NCBI RefSeq assembly: GCF_000237925.1
Contig: NC_031495.1
Location: 60,013,115-60,077,114 of the forward strand
Length of the DNA stretch: 64,000 bases
From: Schistosoma mansoni
Taxonomy: Eukaryota; Platyhelminthes; Trematoda; Strigeidida; Schistosomatidae
Direction: 5' to 3'
The notes under the pieces are model-generated. The model ran no database searches. It saw only the letters and a list, made by a program, of their open reading frames with translations, and was not told the origin of the DNA. Below, in pieces: positions 12,502 through 23,574 of the stretch; position 1 is the first letter of the stretch, and each line of letters starts with the position of its first letter. A program made the position numbers and the translations under genes.

Positions 12502-12940
12502 TTATCGACCGGACCAATGTCGCACACAACCCGTACGAACAGTCTAGAGTCCTTATCGGTCCTTCTTTCTGCCAGCCCTGCCTGTTAAGTCCAGAACACC
12601 TATCTCAGCCTCCGCGATAAGAATAATTTATTTCGAGCATACTGGGTTTACATACAAACCAAACAGACCATATTGTACCATAAAATAGAAAAATACATTT
12701 GTACAAGATTCAGTCAAAAGTGACTGTGGTTGTAAGAGACGGTAATTGATAGACTGGATATAACTCAAGAACGGTAAATTGTATAATAAGTCTATGGGTC
12801 AAAATGAAGCTTATAATAGGAGAAACATGAATATGCATAGTTTAGCTAATTAAAAATTATATAATAAGAATATATGTATCGTAGTGGTCCATAAATAGTT
12901 TTCAAAAGTTACCGTTCATAATTCTCGTCGGGATGTAACA
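12502..12940 (+). repeat. LTR-like dispersed repeat 1, copy b
   Basis: It matches 2684-3106 block for block: GTACGAACAGTCTAGAG, the TTTACATAC TATA-like box, ACCATAAAATAGAAA and AAAATGAAGCTTATAATA. The right end is GGATGTAACA. It abuts an RTE reverse-transcriptase fragment at 12945, so it probably inserted beside or into that LINE. Confidence 0.5.
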
Positions 12941-12944
12941 AAAT

Positions 12945-13260
12945 ACAACTATGGTTGAGAGGGAGTAAGTATGTCTATGTTTCCGAAACCGATGAAAGGT
13001 GAATACTTGGTCCACACATTCAATTCAGGTGTGAAACCAGACTCGTTTTTCCGAGTTCGCTCTTCACGATCCCTAATTAAGTGTTGGATGGTTATTGAGA
13101 CTAGTATTTTAAACACTATATAAGTCAAACTGATTCTTCTGTGGTTACCACAAGAGGGTTTTTGTCCCTTTTTAAAGCCTGGGACGACCAAAGATCGAGA
13201 TTAGTCAGATAAGACTTCGTTCAGTTCCTAGATCCTGGCTAATATCTCAGTCAATCTAAC
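12945..13260 (-). pseudogene. RTE-type LINE fragment (reverse transcriptase N-part), family 2
   Basis: Reading leftward, the frame gives VVPGFKKGQKPSCGNHRRIS, then LTYIVFKILVSITI, REERTRKNESGF and a degraded tail. This is the segment of a non-LTR reverse transcriptase around the N(Y/H)RPISL box and the Q(A/S)GF box. The wording differs from the SR2-like copies in this window, so it belongs to a second LINE family, probably that at 23575-24485. Only about 80 codons remain. Confidence 0.7.
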
Positions 13261-13479
13261 AGCTAAAACTAGAGATCACCATGCTTAAATCCCTCGTAAT
13301 TTAATAATTCAGGGATTGTCTGCAGATCTTCATGGCTTTAGATCATTTATGGATTTCTCAACTTTATTGAATGCCAATTTCCTCCCAATTAACCAACCAG
13401 TTATAGCCTATTATTATGACAAAAAACCAGTCAACAAGATAAAATAAAATATGCGAAAAGCAGAAATAAATAGTAATAT

Positions 13480-13773
13480 TGTGGTGTGGGCTACTTATAT
13501 CCACACAAGTAGTATGTAGCGCTGGTTGGGCATTGGATGTATTACGGTAGAAGATCGATAAGGAAAGAATCAAAACGGAACGCAATTGATACGAAAATGC
13601 ATGAACAATAATGATCGGAGACTATGGAGTGATATTTGCAGAAGAAATGATCAAGATTGAGACAATTGATTGTTATTTTGCAAATTAACTGTTTACTGTA
13701 TTTTAGTGAGATAATCTGTAATTTTCGTGCTAAATACATTCAATTGTCCCCAATCGTCTCCTTGTTCACTACA
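13480..13773 (+). repeat. LTR-like repeat 2 (solo-LTR-like), copy b
   Basis: A 294-bp unit has ends TGTGGTGTGGG and TTCACTACA, and the 4-base direct repeat ATAT abuts both sides. It aligns with 31826-32098 and with the reverse complements of 50537-50841 and 59463-60194. TG...CA ends plus a short target-site duplication fit a solo LTR left by recombination of an old LTR retrotransposon. No coding part remains. Confidence 0.6.
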
Positions 13774-14220
13774 ATATTACTAACAAGAATTGTTACATAT
13801 TTTGAACACGTGACAATACAGGATAAGGTTACAAGGACAATTAATGAGATAAACTAGTAAATTGGCTTACACAGTGATATAAAAATAAGCCAGTAGAGCA
13901 ATGTACATAAATAATCTACTAGTCAATTAAAATTTGAATATTTTTATAACTAATGTAACTAAACGTAAAAAGATACAAACATATTTAACGACTAGAATAA
14001 TGAAATGAAAATTAACTAATGAGAAAGTGTTTTATCAAGCATTGACCTAGTGCGTATACGTACATATGCATACCTTGACAGATTAGTGTTAGTTGATATT
14101 ACAAGGGTGAATTATTTCAGTGTCCAATTATACAAAATTTTATGTGAATTAAATAAATACATCTAAAACTAAATAGATTTACGTTCAAGCAGATGTTAGT
14201 GAAATCATGAACTAATCAAT

Positions 14221-14425
14221 GTTAGATCACCTTTGAAAACCTGAGAGCACTGGAGGGATGCTTTATCCTAGTATGGAACTCCTCAGCAGTGTGCATCCAC
14301 CACCTCGTACGCGGGAATCGAACCCAAGATTTCCGATCTCGCTCATGAGCACTTCTAGACCACTGAGCTAGAATTCAATAGTGTTATTGTCTAACATCAA
14401 TCAATCCGTCTATTGCTCACAGGTT
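14221..14425 (-). mobile_element. tRNA-headed SINE with decayed hammerhead
   Basis: On the minus strand the head has perfect-looking Pol III boxes: A box TAGCTCAGTGG (14360-14370) and B box GGTTCGATTCCC (14313-14324). The hammerhead 5' core CTGAGGAG follows with CACTG/CAGTG able to form stem I. The GAAA segment has changed to ATAAA and the cleavage triplet is lost, so this ribozyme is probably dead. A tail-like piece in the opposite orientation (14418-14465) adjoins it. Confidence 0.7.
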
Positions 14426-14465
14426 TTCAACAGTGATTTTAATGAAACTTAACAATCTCCACAAC

Positions 14466-15689
14466 CCTATGATTACAATTCAAGTAGATAGATTGCCAGA
14501 ATCAAAGTACGTGAAGCAGTGAGGTGTAAAATATGCAATCTAATGGTTTTAAGTCAAATTACTAACTAACTATATATATATATATCCCAAAAAGATCGAC
14601 TATGAAGAAATAACTGACTTTTAATATTTTCTTAATTACATGTTCAATAGTGTCAAAAACCAGCTTTCGATATCCTTGTAACACAGCCTTCTTACTTTCC
14701 AGCTGTACGATTATAAACAAACAATAGTGGAGCGGCGACTCACTGGTAAAGACGTCCACGTTACAGTCACTAATTCGCGGAATCGAAATCTGTTTGGCCG
14801 ACAGGGTGGCATAACTAGCTTGAGGTCAAGTACAAGTACTATCTGGTAAATAAGCATATAGCTAGTGAATAGTTAACTGAATAGTAAGATTTAATAGCGT
14901 CAAAGAACAATTTACTACCATTTTTTTTCCAAACAACAGCAAAAGTTTTGTAAATTAAGCAAGTATCACAGAAAATAATGCACCATTCATACAAAAGAAG
15001 CACCAACATTTATATACATAAAAAATGAGATGCAATTTATTTTTCACTGAATATTGATTACAGAATTTTTTGGGACGTACCTGTGATCAAAACCCCGACA
15101 TGCAGAAAACTTATACTTAAAACTATTTTAAACTAAGATAAGAAACTAAAGGTGAAAAATTACAAGTGAAGATCCGAGACTCAATTGTTGACCACGATAA
15201 AAACTTGACAGTTTGGATAAAATATTAAAATGCATTAAAACCATAATTTGGAAGATTAGAATGAAAACATAAATCAATTATCAGCTGGGATTTATTACTC
15301 AGGTTTCAGAACAGTGACTAAACAATTAAGGAAGCAGCTATTTCATATAACGTAATCATCATTATCCTAATTATTGAACATTAGTCGGTAACTCTGGAAT
15401 AAGAGACTAGGTGTATACACATCAAGGTATTCTCAAAAGTCCATTAAGCGCAAAACACAGACACATAAATATCTTCTAGCAATCACGCATGATTGCTAAA
15501 CTTCACGAAATTAACTCATTCCCATGGTTCAGTTATGCAACAAAACAGAAAAAGAAAGCGGATAGAGGAAACTATCAAAACAACTGATAATAAAATATTA
15601 TGTAGGAGATTAATATATATTGGTTGCTTGAGTCTACCTAACCATATTGAGGATTGTAATCGATCAGCCTCTCACTGGTATACATAGAT
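14466..15689. other. AT-rich non-coding stretch
   Basis: Apart from a short TA run near 14570, no gene or repeat was recognised. A vaguely tRNA-like patch near 14725-14790 is too degraded to call. Confidence 0.4.
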
Positions 15690-15800
15690 TTTGTGCGGAT
15701 TGGCTCCATATTGTCGAAACGTTACAAGCAAATTAAGCATGGAATGGATAGTGCTGGTGGGCGACCTATGCTCATTCACAAGGTTCAACAGGTGTAAGTA
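15690..15800 (+). mobile_element. RTE 3'-end fragment, left inverted-repeat arm
   Basis: GTGCTGGTGGGCGACCTATG, then CTCATTCACAAGGTTCAACA and GGTGTAAGTAAGTAAC form the 3' end of the SR2-like RTE family, including the short GTAA-type terminal repeats. From 15738 onward it is the reverse complement of the RTE 3' end at 18107-18165. Confidence 0.75.
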
Positions 15801-16010
15801 AGTAACAATACTATGAAAATTCCGATATGAAAAGAAATGTAATTTCTCCCATGTGATTATGGTTATGCTCACTGAACTACTTTTTTTACCGTTAATAAAT
15901 ATTAATTTATTCATACCACTAAATAATCTTATCTTTGTTCGTACATGTCATCTGAAAAATTAACTGTACATTCTAGGGTTTAGTTCACTGTATATCAGTT
16001 TTTTTTAATT
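15738..16010 (+). repeat. Long inverted repeat, left arm, outer part
   Basis: This segment is almost identical to the reverse complement of 17893-18165. It covers an RTE 3' tail plus about 210 bp of unrelated flank. Both arms even encode the same chance reading frame (MNKLIFINGKKSSSVSITII) on opposite strands. The high identity points to a recent event. Confidence 0.9.
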
Positions 16011-16554
16011 TCTTCGGTTTTATTTTTTTTGCTCCTGTGTTTATAATACGATTAGGTGAAAACGTACTGTCAGATACCGCTTAATCTGTTCCAGTGAACC
16101 TTCATATTATTTGTGTACACGTGTATACAATGTATTACAAAAACTGATAAGTTTATGCGTCTAGTATATTTGTCCTTTATCCAGTTGATAAATGAATGAA
16201 TTGAAACTGTTAATTAGATATTTTTTATTGGAAGCATTGATTTCATAGAATTCCACATGATGTAGGTGTTGTTACTGTCGTCCACAATGACAATAAGAGC
16301 TATTTAATGAAACCAAATAGTTTAGAGAACACAACACCAAAAGCATCCACATGAGCTGTAAATCTTCCCCATCATTCACAATAAGTACAGTAAATCACGC
16401 AATGAAAACATTTAACAATGAATAACATTAGTTGATAAGTTCATACGGTGTTTTGTCATTTAGAACCAGTCTCTGCATTTTTGATAAATAACTGTTTGAC
16501 GATTGATTTCTTTTCTGATGCAATTGTTGGATATATGTTTATAATGCCATAACA
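16011..16554. other. 544 bp present in only one arm of the inverted repeat
   Basis: The right arm joins directly across this position (around 17890), so this segment is either an insertion in the left arm or a deletion from the right. It is AT-rich with no coding frame. Confidence 0.6.
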
Positions 16555-16655
16555 AATGATGGAGTATAGTAGTGGTTTTCATTCAGTTGGTAGAATTTTC
16601 TAATCTCTTTTTACCCACTTCAGTCTTGCCTGGAAGATAATCGTCATATTTAAAT
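16555..16655 (+). repeat. Long inverted repeat, left arm, inner part
   Basis: It is nearly identical to the reverse complement of 17793-17890 (for example GTGGTTTTCATTCAGTTGG and CTTGCCTGGAAGATAATCG). Homology ends near 16655. Confidence 0.88.
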
Positions 16656-17621
16656 TGTAGTTGGTAACCAGAGTTATAAATTCCGACATGTTGAATGAGT
16701 ATTACACTGATAGGTGTCTGGAATGCACATGTTTCCTTGATAATATGTTACTTTGTTAAATTTTTGTTTTTAACGTTGTTTTGATAATGATCTTCTGAAC
16801 ATTCGATCTTTTAAGAGATGGTAAAATCATTTTCTGAAATTCGTGTATACAATTTATTCAGCAAAGTATTTCTATCTTTGTATTTCTCAGCCTTTTCATA
16901 TTGACTGACTATATATAGATATTTGTTAATTTGTCAACTAGCGCTGATTGTTTAAGAATGAACCAGTCCTAATTCAGATCTAATCTTGGACAGAAAATGA
17001 GGTTGTCAGGATTTTATCGAACTAGCATCATTATGATTGATATTGAATAGCTTAGTATTCTCGGACTGTTCGTTTTTTTTTCATGTTGTTTTCCACTATC
17101 TATCCTTTTATCGTTATTTTTCAAAATTCATTTACCCGATAAAATCTACTGACCAATAATTGGTTATGTTTTTTTTGTTTTTACATTGATTTTAAACCAT
17201 TTAGTAAAACTATAAAAGCTTCATTCACCTTAAAATTATTTATTCAGATTTATGAAACAGTATAAAAACTAATACACACAATCTCCCTCTTAGACAATTG
17301 AAAATCATTTTGAATCATTTCAAATTTTTTGTTTATGATTCATTGTAAAAAATTTCTCCACTTGTAAAACAAGAACGTCTATCATCTTATTTACACAGTT
17401 CATAAATTCTATTTCCAATATCTAATTCGTTGTACTAAATCATTATTTAGGTTAGTAAATAACACATTTTACTGTAAATGTTCGTCTGTGTACGTGAGTA
17501 GTTGTTTGTTCGTTTACTTGCATGCTCTATTCCTTACGTGAAGTCATTATCTACACTTGACTTAATACTTCAGTTTATACTATTTTTATTTCAATATTCA
17601 ATCTCTTCTACATGAATAGGC
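16656..17621. other. Spacer inside the inverted repeat
   Basis: AT-rich with long T runs. No gene or known repeat was recognised. Confidence 0.45.
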
Positions 17622-17760
17622 GGAGATGGATAGTGACTAGGTAAGTAATTGAGAACGTGAGTTCCGTCCTAGTCGGAGCTCGTCAGCTGGGTGTATCTGC
17701 ATTCTAAAGTTGATGGTCATCCTAAAACTCTGTACTAGGTTGAAGTCCCGAAGTGAACAT
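17622..17760 (-). mobile_element. Sm-alpha-like SINE 3' part, decayed hammerhead
   Basis: On the minus strand, AACATCAACTTTAGAATGCA-type text leads into GCAGATACACCCAGCTGACG and then AGCTCCGACTAGGACGGAAC. That is the Sm-alpha hammerhead layout also seen at 49711 and 56807. The core has CTGACGA, but GAAA has become GGAA and the cleavage triplet GTC has become GTT, so activity is unlikely. It lies just inside the right arm of the inverted repeat. Confidence 0.6.
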
Positions 17761-17792
17761 CAACTTTGGAATTTCAAGGTGAGGGGAGTTTT

Positions 17793-18165
17793 AAATATGA
17801 CGATTATCTTCCAGGCAAGACTGAAGTGGGTAAAAGAGATTAGAAAATTCTACCAACTGAATGAAAACCACTACTCTACTCCACCAATCACCAAAGAAAT
17901 TTAAAAAATTGATATACAGTGAACTTAACCCTAGAATGTACAGTTAATTTTTCAGATGACATGTACGAACAAAGATAAGATTATTTAATGGCATGAATAA
18001 ATTAATATTTATTAACGGTAAAAAAAGTAGTTCAGTAAGCATAACCATAATCACATGGGAGATATTACATTTCTTTTCATATCGGAATTTTCATAGTATT
18101 GTTACTTACTTACACCTGTTGAACCTTGTGAATGAGCATAGGTCGCCCACCAGAATACTCTATCC
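17793..18165 (-). repeat. Long inverted repeat, right arm
   Basis: This is the reverse complement of 16555-16655 followed by 15738-16010, with the 544-bp block of the left arm missing. The outer end lies inside an RTE 3' end that continues to about 18780 on this side only. Confidence 0.9.
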
Positions 18166-18780
18166 AACTCGGTTTCGGATAATCCTTTCCGCTTATTTCC
18201 AGTTGCGATTCATCCTTTTCATGTCTACTTCCGATTCCCCACGCACTTTCTTCTCTGATATTCATCTTCTTTGTTTCCCTTCACGATTCCAAGTTAGCGC
18301 TTGCCTCATAATTAAGTGCAACGGTCTCTGTAATGTATGTCATATCAACCTCCAACATCCTTTCCTAATTTCCTCTTCACATCGAAGTTGGTTTGCTCTC
18401 TCTCTCATAGTAGGTTGTTGCTGATGGTATCCGACCAACAGACATTGAGTATGTTACGTAAACAATTATTTATAAATACTTGTACATGTTTGATGATGAT
18501 TGTAGTCGTTCTCCAAGTTTCAGCTCTGTACAGTAGAACTGACTATCTTGACTTTCGTATTGAATATTCTCACTTTGATATTGGTTGAGAGACAGTTGTT
18601 TTGAGTTTCATATGTTGTTCAACTTCAGGAATGTTGTACTTACTTTGTGAATCCTTTCCCTTACATCTGCATCGGATCCTCCTTGTTCGTCGATGATGTT
18701 GTCCAGATAGGTAAGTGAAAGTTTCCACCTGTTCAAGCAGAGTTTCACCATCAAGTGTGATTGGTTTGGTTGGTGTTGTC
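18107..18780 (-). mobile_element. RTE-clade LINE (SR2-like) 3' segment, defective subfamily
   Basis: Read on the minus strand it begins near LDGETLLEQVETFTYL, passes through the family equivalents of QGGSDADVRERI, and ends in the 3' tail with GTGTAAGTAAGTAAC. The frame is broken throughout. The stretch 18337-18588 appears identical to 27638-27889 and nearly so to 46401-46652, sharing the same inactivating changes. The parent was therefore already defective when these copies spread. Confidence 0.82.
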
Positions 18781-19818
18781 CGCTATGTACAAGCATTCAG
18801 TAATGTGGATGGGACCTAGATGTTGAAATTATTTATCTAGTACTCTTTAAAATACTTAACTAAATCGATGGAGGATGTGATTTTAAACACATAATCTACG
18901 TAACTCAGACAAACAAAAAGAGAAAACAACCAAAATCTACACCAAAACACCGATTCGTGTATTGACAAATGAAATTGAGCTTTCCATACACATTGACATA
19001 CATAGGAACATATAAGCACATACATCCAAATATAAGTACGAAGAAAGTTGCATCAAACTGACTGATGTTAAAATTATGTAAACTAAACTACTAAGTATGC
19101 TTTTTTTCATTCAAAAAAAGGAAGTACATTAAGTACATTAACGTAAAACAATAATGATAATGTGAAAATAAATCATAAAGTGAGCTGTTGAAGTATACTC
19201 TACCAGATATTTTCTGTCTTTATTTTCTCACATAAAAAAAACAAAACCATTTCAGTAATTCAAGAGTAAAACAGTGCATTGAACAAGTAAATAAATGAAT
19301 CACATCTACATACAGAAGACAGACAGCGATTAAAGGAGATCGAATTATTCGTCTACTGGAAAGTATTTTAAAATAGTTATTATTAATTAACTACTAGTGA
19401 AATTTATAAGTTAATGGAGTAGACTCATGAAATATAAAATAAGAAAGATTGGTTCAGCGAACAGTTCTCTTCTCGGAGAATGCATTTTCAAAATTGTACA
19501 GTCGCAATGAGGTAGAATAAACAAGCGCATAAAAACGTCATTTTTGTTAAGGAAACTAATAATAATTTTGTTGTTGAGAGCTTGAATATTCTTCATCACG
19601 AAGAAAGATAAGAAAATTATAATTGGGAGGAGAAGGCTCAGCGTGATAAGATAAAATGTTGAAATTGAGATGAACTGTAATCAGAAGGACCATAGAAACA
19701 GAAATAAACCAGTTTCGGGTAAAAAGTCTACGGCGAAGATAGATGGGAGAAAAGTACGAAGAAAGAGAATCATGAAACGTTAAGACCATGGTAAAATAAG
19801 AGGTTTTACCGATTTCTT
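18781..19818. other. AT-rich non-coding stretch
   Basis: Only short chance frames. No gene or repeat was recognised. Confidence 0.45.
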
Positions 19819-20400
19819 TTAGACATATAATTCTGGGTTTTCCAGATGTATATCTATTGCTTGCTCAATGTTAAGACGATACAATATAATTGCTTTCGGT
19901 AGCTTTCTACATATCTTGTAGATGACTTGGAGCCCAGAGTCCGCTTTGACTGAGTGACCTTTGTTCACAACGTGTTCGATTACTGAGTCATTTCCGCCTC
20001 TTTTTTTTAGCCACGCCGGGTAATATTCTTGAATTCTTTTGGATTAAGTACGCATCAAACGACTTATATACCTGGCTCCACATGAACAGGCAAATTGATA
20101 AATGGACATAGATTTAGTCAGTTGAGATAGTATATCCTTAAGATCATTGATGAACATTGATCGACTGAAAAACAGTATTTGCGAAGTTGCTGGGAAGAAC
20201 GTTCTTTTTAGAGAATCGCGAATTCTCCTCTTTAGGGTGTCTGTAATTCTATCACCCTTAAAATGGAGGTGTTTTCTTCCCAACCGAGGTTATTTGTGCT
20301 TTAAGCGGTTTAAGTTTCATATTCTTCTCAATAAATTTTAATGAGAACGAATAAATTTGAATAACTCTCATATTGTTGTAATTCACAATATGGAATTGTT
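19819..20400 (-). mobile_element. Penelope-like element fragment, GIY-YIG endonuclease part
   Basis: Read on the minus strand, KGDRITDTLKRRIRDSLKRT is followed by MSIYQFACSCGARYISR, YYPAWLKKRGGNDSVIEH and NPELYV with a stop. The CSCG...RYIGRT-like core and the VIEHVVNKGHSV box are typical of the C-terminal GIY-YIG nuclease of Penelope-like elements. The reverse-transcriptase part is absent here, so the copy is an isolated, decayed remnant. Confidence 0.75.
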
Positions 20401-20812
20401 TGGCATTTTACAGCCGCGTGGGGATCCGATTACATTGAAGGTATTCAATGAGTTTCTCAAGTTTAATCCCCGTTCCACTGAGACAAAAACTTTATTTAAA
20501 AAATACAATTAAAGTGTATGTTTTCAGTTGATCATTTTGTTTCCTACATCAAATATAAATCAGAGTTTATCAGCCACAGTAACAATAACAAGTTATTTTA
20601 ATAAACAGATTAGTTCATTTCCCCCCTATTTTTAAACAAAAAAAGCATTCTGACAGAAATACAGTACACAGACTTACGCATCCAACAATCTGAAAAACAA
20701 TAAAAAGAAAGTATGATAAGGAAGACGTATACAATACTAATGAGTACAAATTATCACTATATATATATGATCTGTTGAAGATAGTTGAAAAACCTAGGTA
20801 GTTGTGTAAGTG

Positions 20813-21200
20813 CTAGTGTTGGATGTGGCGGGGGAGATTTACGTAAATGAGGTGAATACCAGAACAGCTTACACACGAATATGAAGCATTTGTGGCGCCT
20901 GGCTGTAAAATATTACGTCTAAAATCAGCCGGACTCTGTCGTATGCTCCTGCGTGGTAAGGATGTCTGGGGACTCTCTGGGTTCCGTCTTAATTGTCTCC
21001 GAAGGTGACAACGCCAGTTTAGTAACGTTGACATTTCACGTGTCCGTTTTAGGGAGCAATCGGTGTCACAATATTAAAACATCCGCTCCTGCAGTTTGGT
21101 CATGTTAGGGGTTTTCGCGTCGCGCGTTATTGAAAAGCGGTGAGACGCGGTCGATTTATATGGCGGGATACCAAAAAAGGTGGCTGTATAGGAGTCAGGT
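20813..21200. other. CpG-rich block of unknown origin
   Basis: The base composition changes sharply to GC-rich with many CpG pairs, for example TTTTCGCGTCGCGCGTTATT near 21110. No convincing coding frame or RNA gene is evident. It may be the 5' region of a young mobile element, since old methylated or mutated repeats usually lose CpG. I do not recognise the family. Confidence 0.45.
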
Positions 21201-22331
21201 CCGTCATGACTTCTAACTGGGAATCATAGAAAATATACAGCTCAGTAACTTGAGATGCTATTAAGCATGGATCGAAATGGAAGCTAGTGAAGATCCTGGA
21301 GTAGGTTTCTTTTTGTTATTTATAAAAGTGAGCAAAATTCCCTCAATTGAACAAAGTCTTTCGTCACTGTATTTTTAACTGAAATGTATTTCTTATTAAT
21401 GTAATCAGGACTTGATGATACATATTTATTGAAAACCAATCATTAAATAGTTTACCGAATGGAGGCAACAGCGATAAACAAACTGGTGATTTTGTTAGCA
21501 TAAACAACTATCGCCGCTTTAACAGTTTACACATATCAAACAAGTAATTATGTGTAGAGAATATAGAGCAGGGAGAGGTTTAAAGAACACTAGATAAAGA
21601 TATAGTTATTGATCTAAAACAAGTGAGGATCATTGGACCTCGATAACTAATCTAAATTAGATGGATGAAAAGGATATTTACTAAAATCCTATATGTTCAG
21701 GATTAGATAAAGTCTAAGAGTACAGTCAGACTTCAAGTACTTATAACTATGTGGTTGCATGATAATCTTAAAAGTTGTTGTTAGAAGTGTCAAGATTTAA
21801 CAATTATGTGTTTAGACACCATGAAACACGCCATATAGCGTTAATTTCCAGTTTTATAGGGAAATGAATTAAGAAAAATAATGCAAGAATGTGAGAACAG
21901 TGAAGAAAACTGCCCAAATAAAAACACGATCAAAATATGTTCCATCCCATTCAAAATACATCTTACTATAAATGTATGATTAGAAACATTGTGATTTTGA
22001 TTTAAACATCAATGTTGAATATTCTTTCCGCTTTCGACTATTTTTGCATCCTTCTAGTATCAGCAAACTATAAGTTATGGATGTTGTTGGAGTGCAACAC
22101 ATAAAACATGTTGAATTTGCTAAAAGCCGACGCTTCAGTATGATAGCAATAGATGAGCTAGAACATGGTAGACGATCAATCGACACAATAATTTGTGTTG
22201 AATTATTTATAAATACAAATGTTACAACACATTGTATGCACATTGTAATGTGATTTTTTTCATTTCTTTTCACTTGAGGAGTTATAGTGGATCTGTAGTT
22301 ATATCGGTGAGAGATGTTTAGTTTACCATCT
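21201..22331. other. AT-rich non-coding stretch
   Basis: No gene was called. A minus-strand frame ending near 21980 (KNSRKRKEYSTL) was considered as a following endophilin exon and not accepted. Confidence 0.4.
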
Positions 22332-22425
22332 TACTTACTTACGTCTGTTACCCCTCGTGGAGGAGCATAGGCCGCACACCAGTATTCTCCATTCAACCCT
22401 GCCCTGGGCAATCTAGTTTATCATC
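22332..22425 (-). mobile_element. RTE 3'-end fragment
   Basis: On the minus strand GAGAATACTGGTGTGCGGCC, then TATGCTCCTCCACGAGGGGT and AACAGACGTAAGTAAGTAAG match the SR2-like 3' terminus. Nothing upstream of this end is present, so it is an extreme 5' truncation, the normal outcome of incomplete target-primed reverse transcription. Confidence 0.75.
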
Positions 22426-23110
22426 AGTCAGGTAAATACGTTGAAACCGATACACTTGACAGACATACATGGTTGTTGTTAATGCTGAAATTGTCAGTGA
22501 CTTCATTTCAATATGTTACAACACAAGTGTGTGGATAAACACCACAGAGGAACTATCAGATCAAGATGACATGATACATGACAACAAAATAACTCAGGAA
22601 AACATAACATTGATCACTACTTATAGCGTCTAGTACTGCCGCGCCTAAATGGGTTACTCTGGCTTTTGAACAGATTAATTAATTTATTCTTCTTAGTTCA
22701 TTAGCCGTACACACATTGAAAATATCAACTAGTCGTTTTTAACCTTGACTGTGTTAATTTGAGCTAATACATATACTTATCATTTAATCTATTAATCACA
22801 TGTACTTAGCTTATTTTTCTATTTGGGTGTAAATAGTGAGTCACACTCTGTCAATCGGGGTTGGTACGCTTACCTTCTTCTCCCCTTCGCTCCTCGTCTT
22901 AAAGTCTATTTGAGTAAACAAGCGCATGAAAGAAATTCATCCAACTTAATTCAAACATGGTTTTTAACTACCGCCGCCTTTCAAACAGAGTAGCTTAAGT
23001 AAAATGTACGGAAGTAATTGGAAGATTTATGTTCATGGCTCATTCGTAGTACGATCAAAAACGGATCTCGGGCCACTAAAACCTCCAGTAGTATACTAAA
23101 ATAAACTAAC
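22426..23110. other. Intronic AT-rich stretch
   Basis: It lies downstream of endophilin exon E on the minus strand. No further exon was identified. Confidence 0.4.
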
Positions 23111-23214
23111 CTCATTTCAAGTCCTCCATGTAGATCGGATAAAATTCGAGCAGCATCCTGATAGAAGCTTAATTGAGCATTAACGAAATTAGACAAAGTC
23201 TTGATCTGTTCAAC
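23111..23214 (-). CDS. Endophilin-like protein, BAR exon E
   Basis: The exon encodes VEQIKTLSNFVNAQLSFYQD, then AARILSDLHGGLEMR. This is the end of the third long BAR helix and corresponds to IEQVSQLSALVDAQLDYHRQ in animal endophilin-A. It is bounded by an AG acceptor (CATCAAG) and a GTTAGT donor. It starts in phase 0, as required by exon D, and ends in phase 2. BAR domains form crescent dimers that bend membranes during endocytosis. The SH3 exon that should follow was not found toward position 1 and may lie outside the window. Membership of the endophilin family is inferred from the joined exons. Confidence 0.82.
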
Positions 23215-23477
23215 CTTGATGTTTGTAACGAATTTATGCATGAACAAAATGTGAGCACGTTAAATAGATAGTGATAATAAGTGTAAATCAAAACTTAGTT
23301 AAATACAACAAGTAAAAGTCCATCATTGGACCAACTTGTTGAACAGATCGATGTAAATTTACTCCATATTGAAAAAAAATCAAGTTTAGCGATATTTACT
23401 AACTTCATCAAGTAATCACACACAAATTTATATCCTGTATTATGAAATTACATTTCACAAATGATGGTTACTGATAA

Positions 23478-23574
23478 TTTGAATCGTAGCTGCTATCTTG
23501 CTGTGGCGATCGAACTTTTCTATCTTGATGACTCATTCAAGCTATACTGACTGAAACACCTGTTTCTTTAGGAC
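23478..23574 (+). repeat. Dispersed repeat D, copy 1, first part
   Basis: ATCGTAGCTGC and the following TTGATGA and GAAACACCTGTTTCTTTAGG match 25318-25410. The match resumes at about 24486, after the LINE fragment, so one repeat copy is split by that insertion. Confidence 0.6.

Noticed and set aside
14562-14759. Minus-strand QLESKKAVLQGYRKLVFDTI as an exon
   Set aside because: A CAG acceptor precedes it, but joining it to exon E in phase shifts the reading to a stop and no family match is evident.
18337-18588. Repeated 83-codon frame MSYQPPTSFPNF as a gene family
   Set aside because: It is the antisense of the defective RTE 3' segment and recurs only because that segment is copied.
21980-22273. 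Minus-strand frame ending in KNSRKRKEYSTL as the next endophilin exon
   Set aside because: A phase-compatible AG exists and KRKEY loosely resembles the endophilin linker, but the acceptor is weak, no SH3 domain follows and a stop ends the frame.
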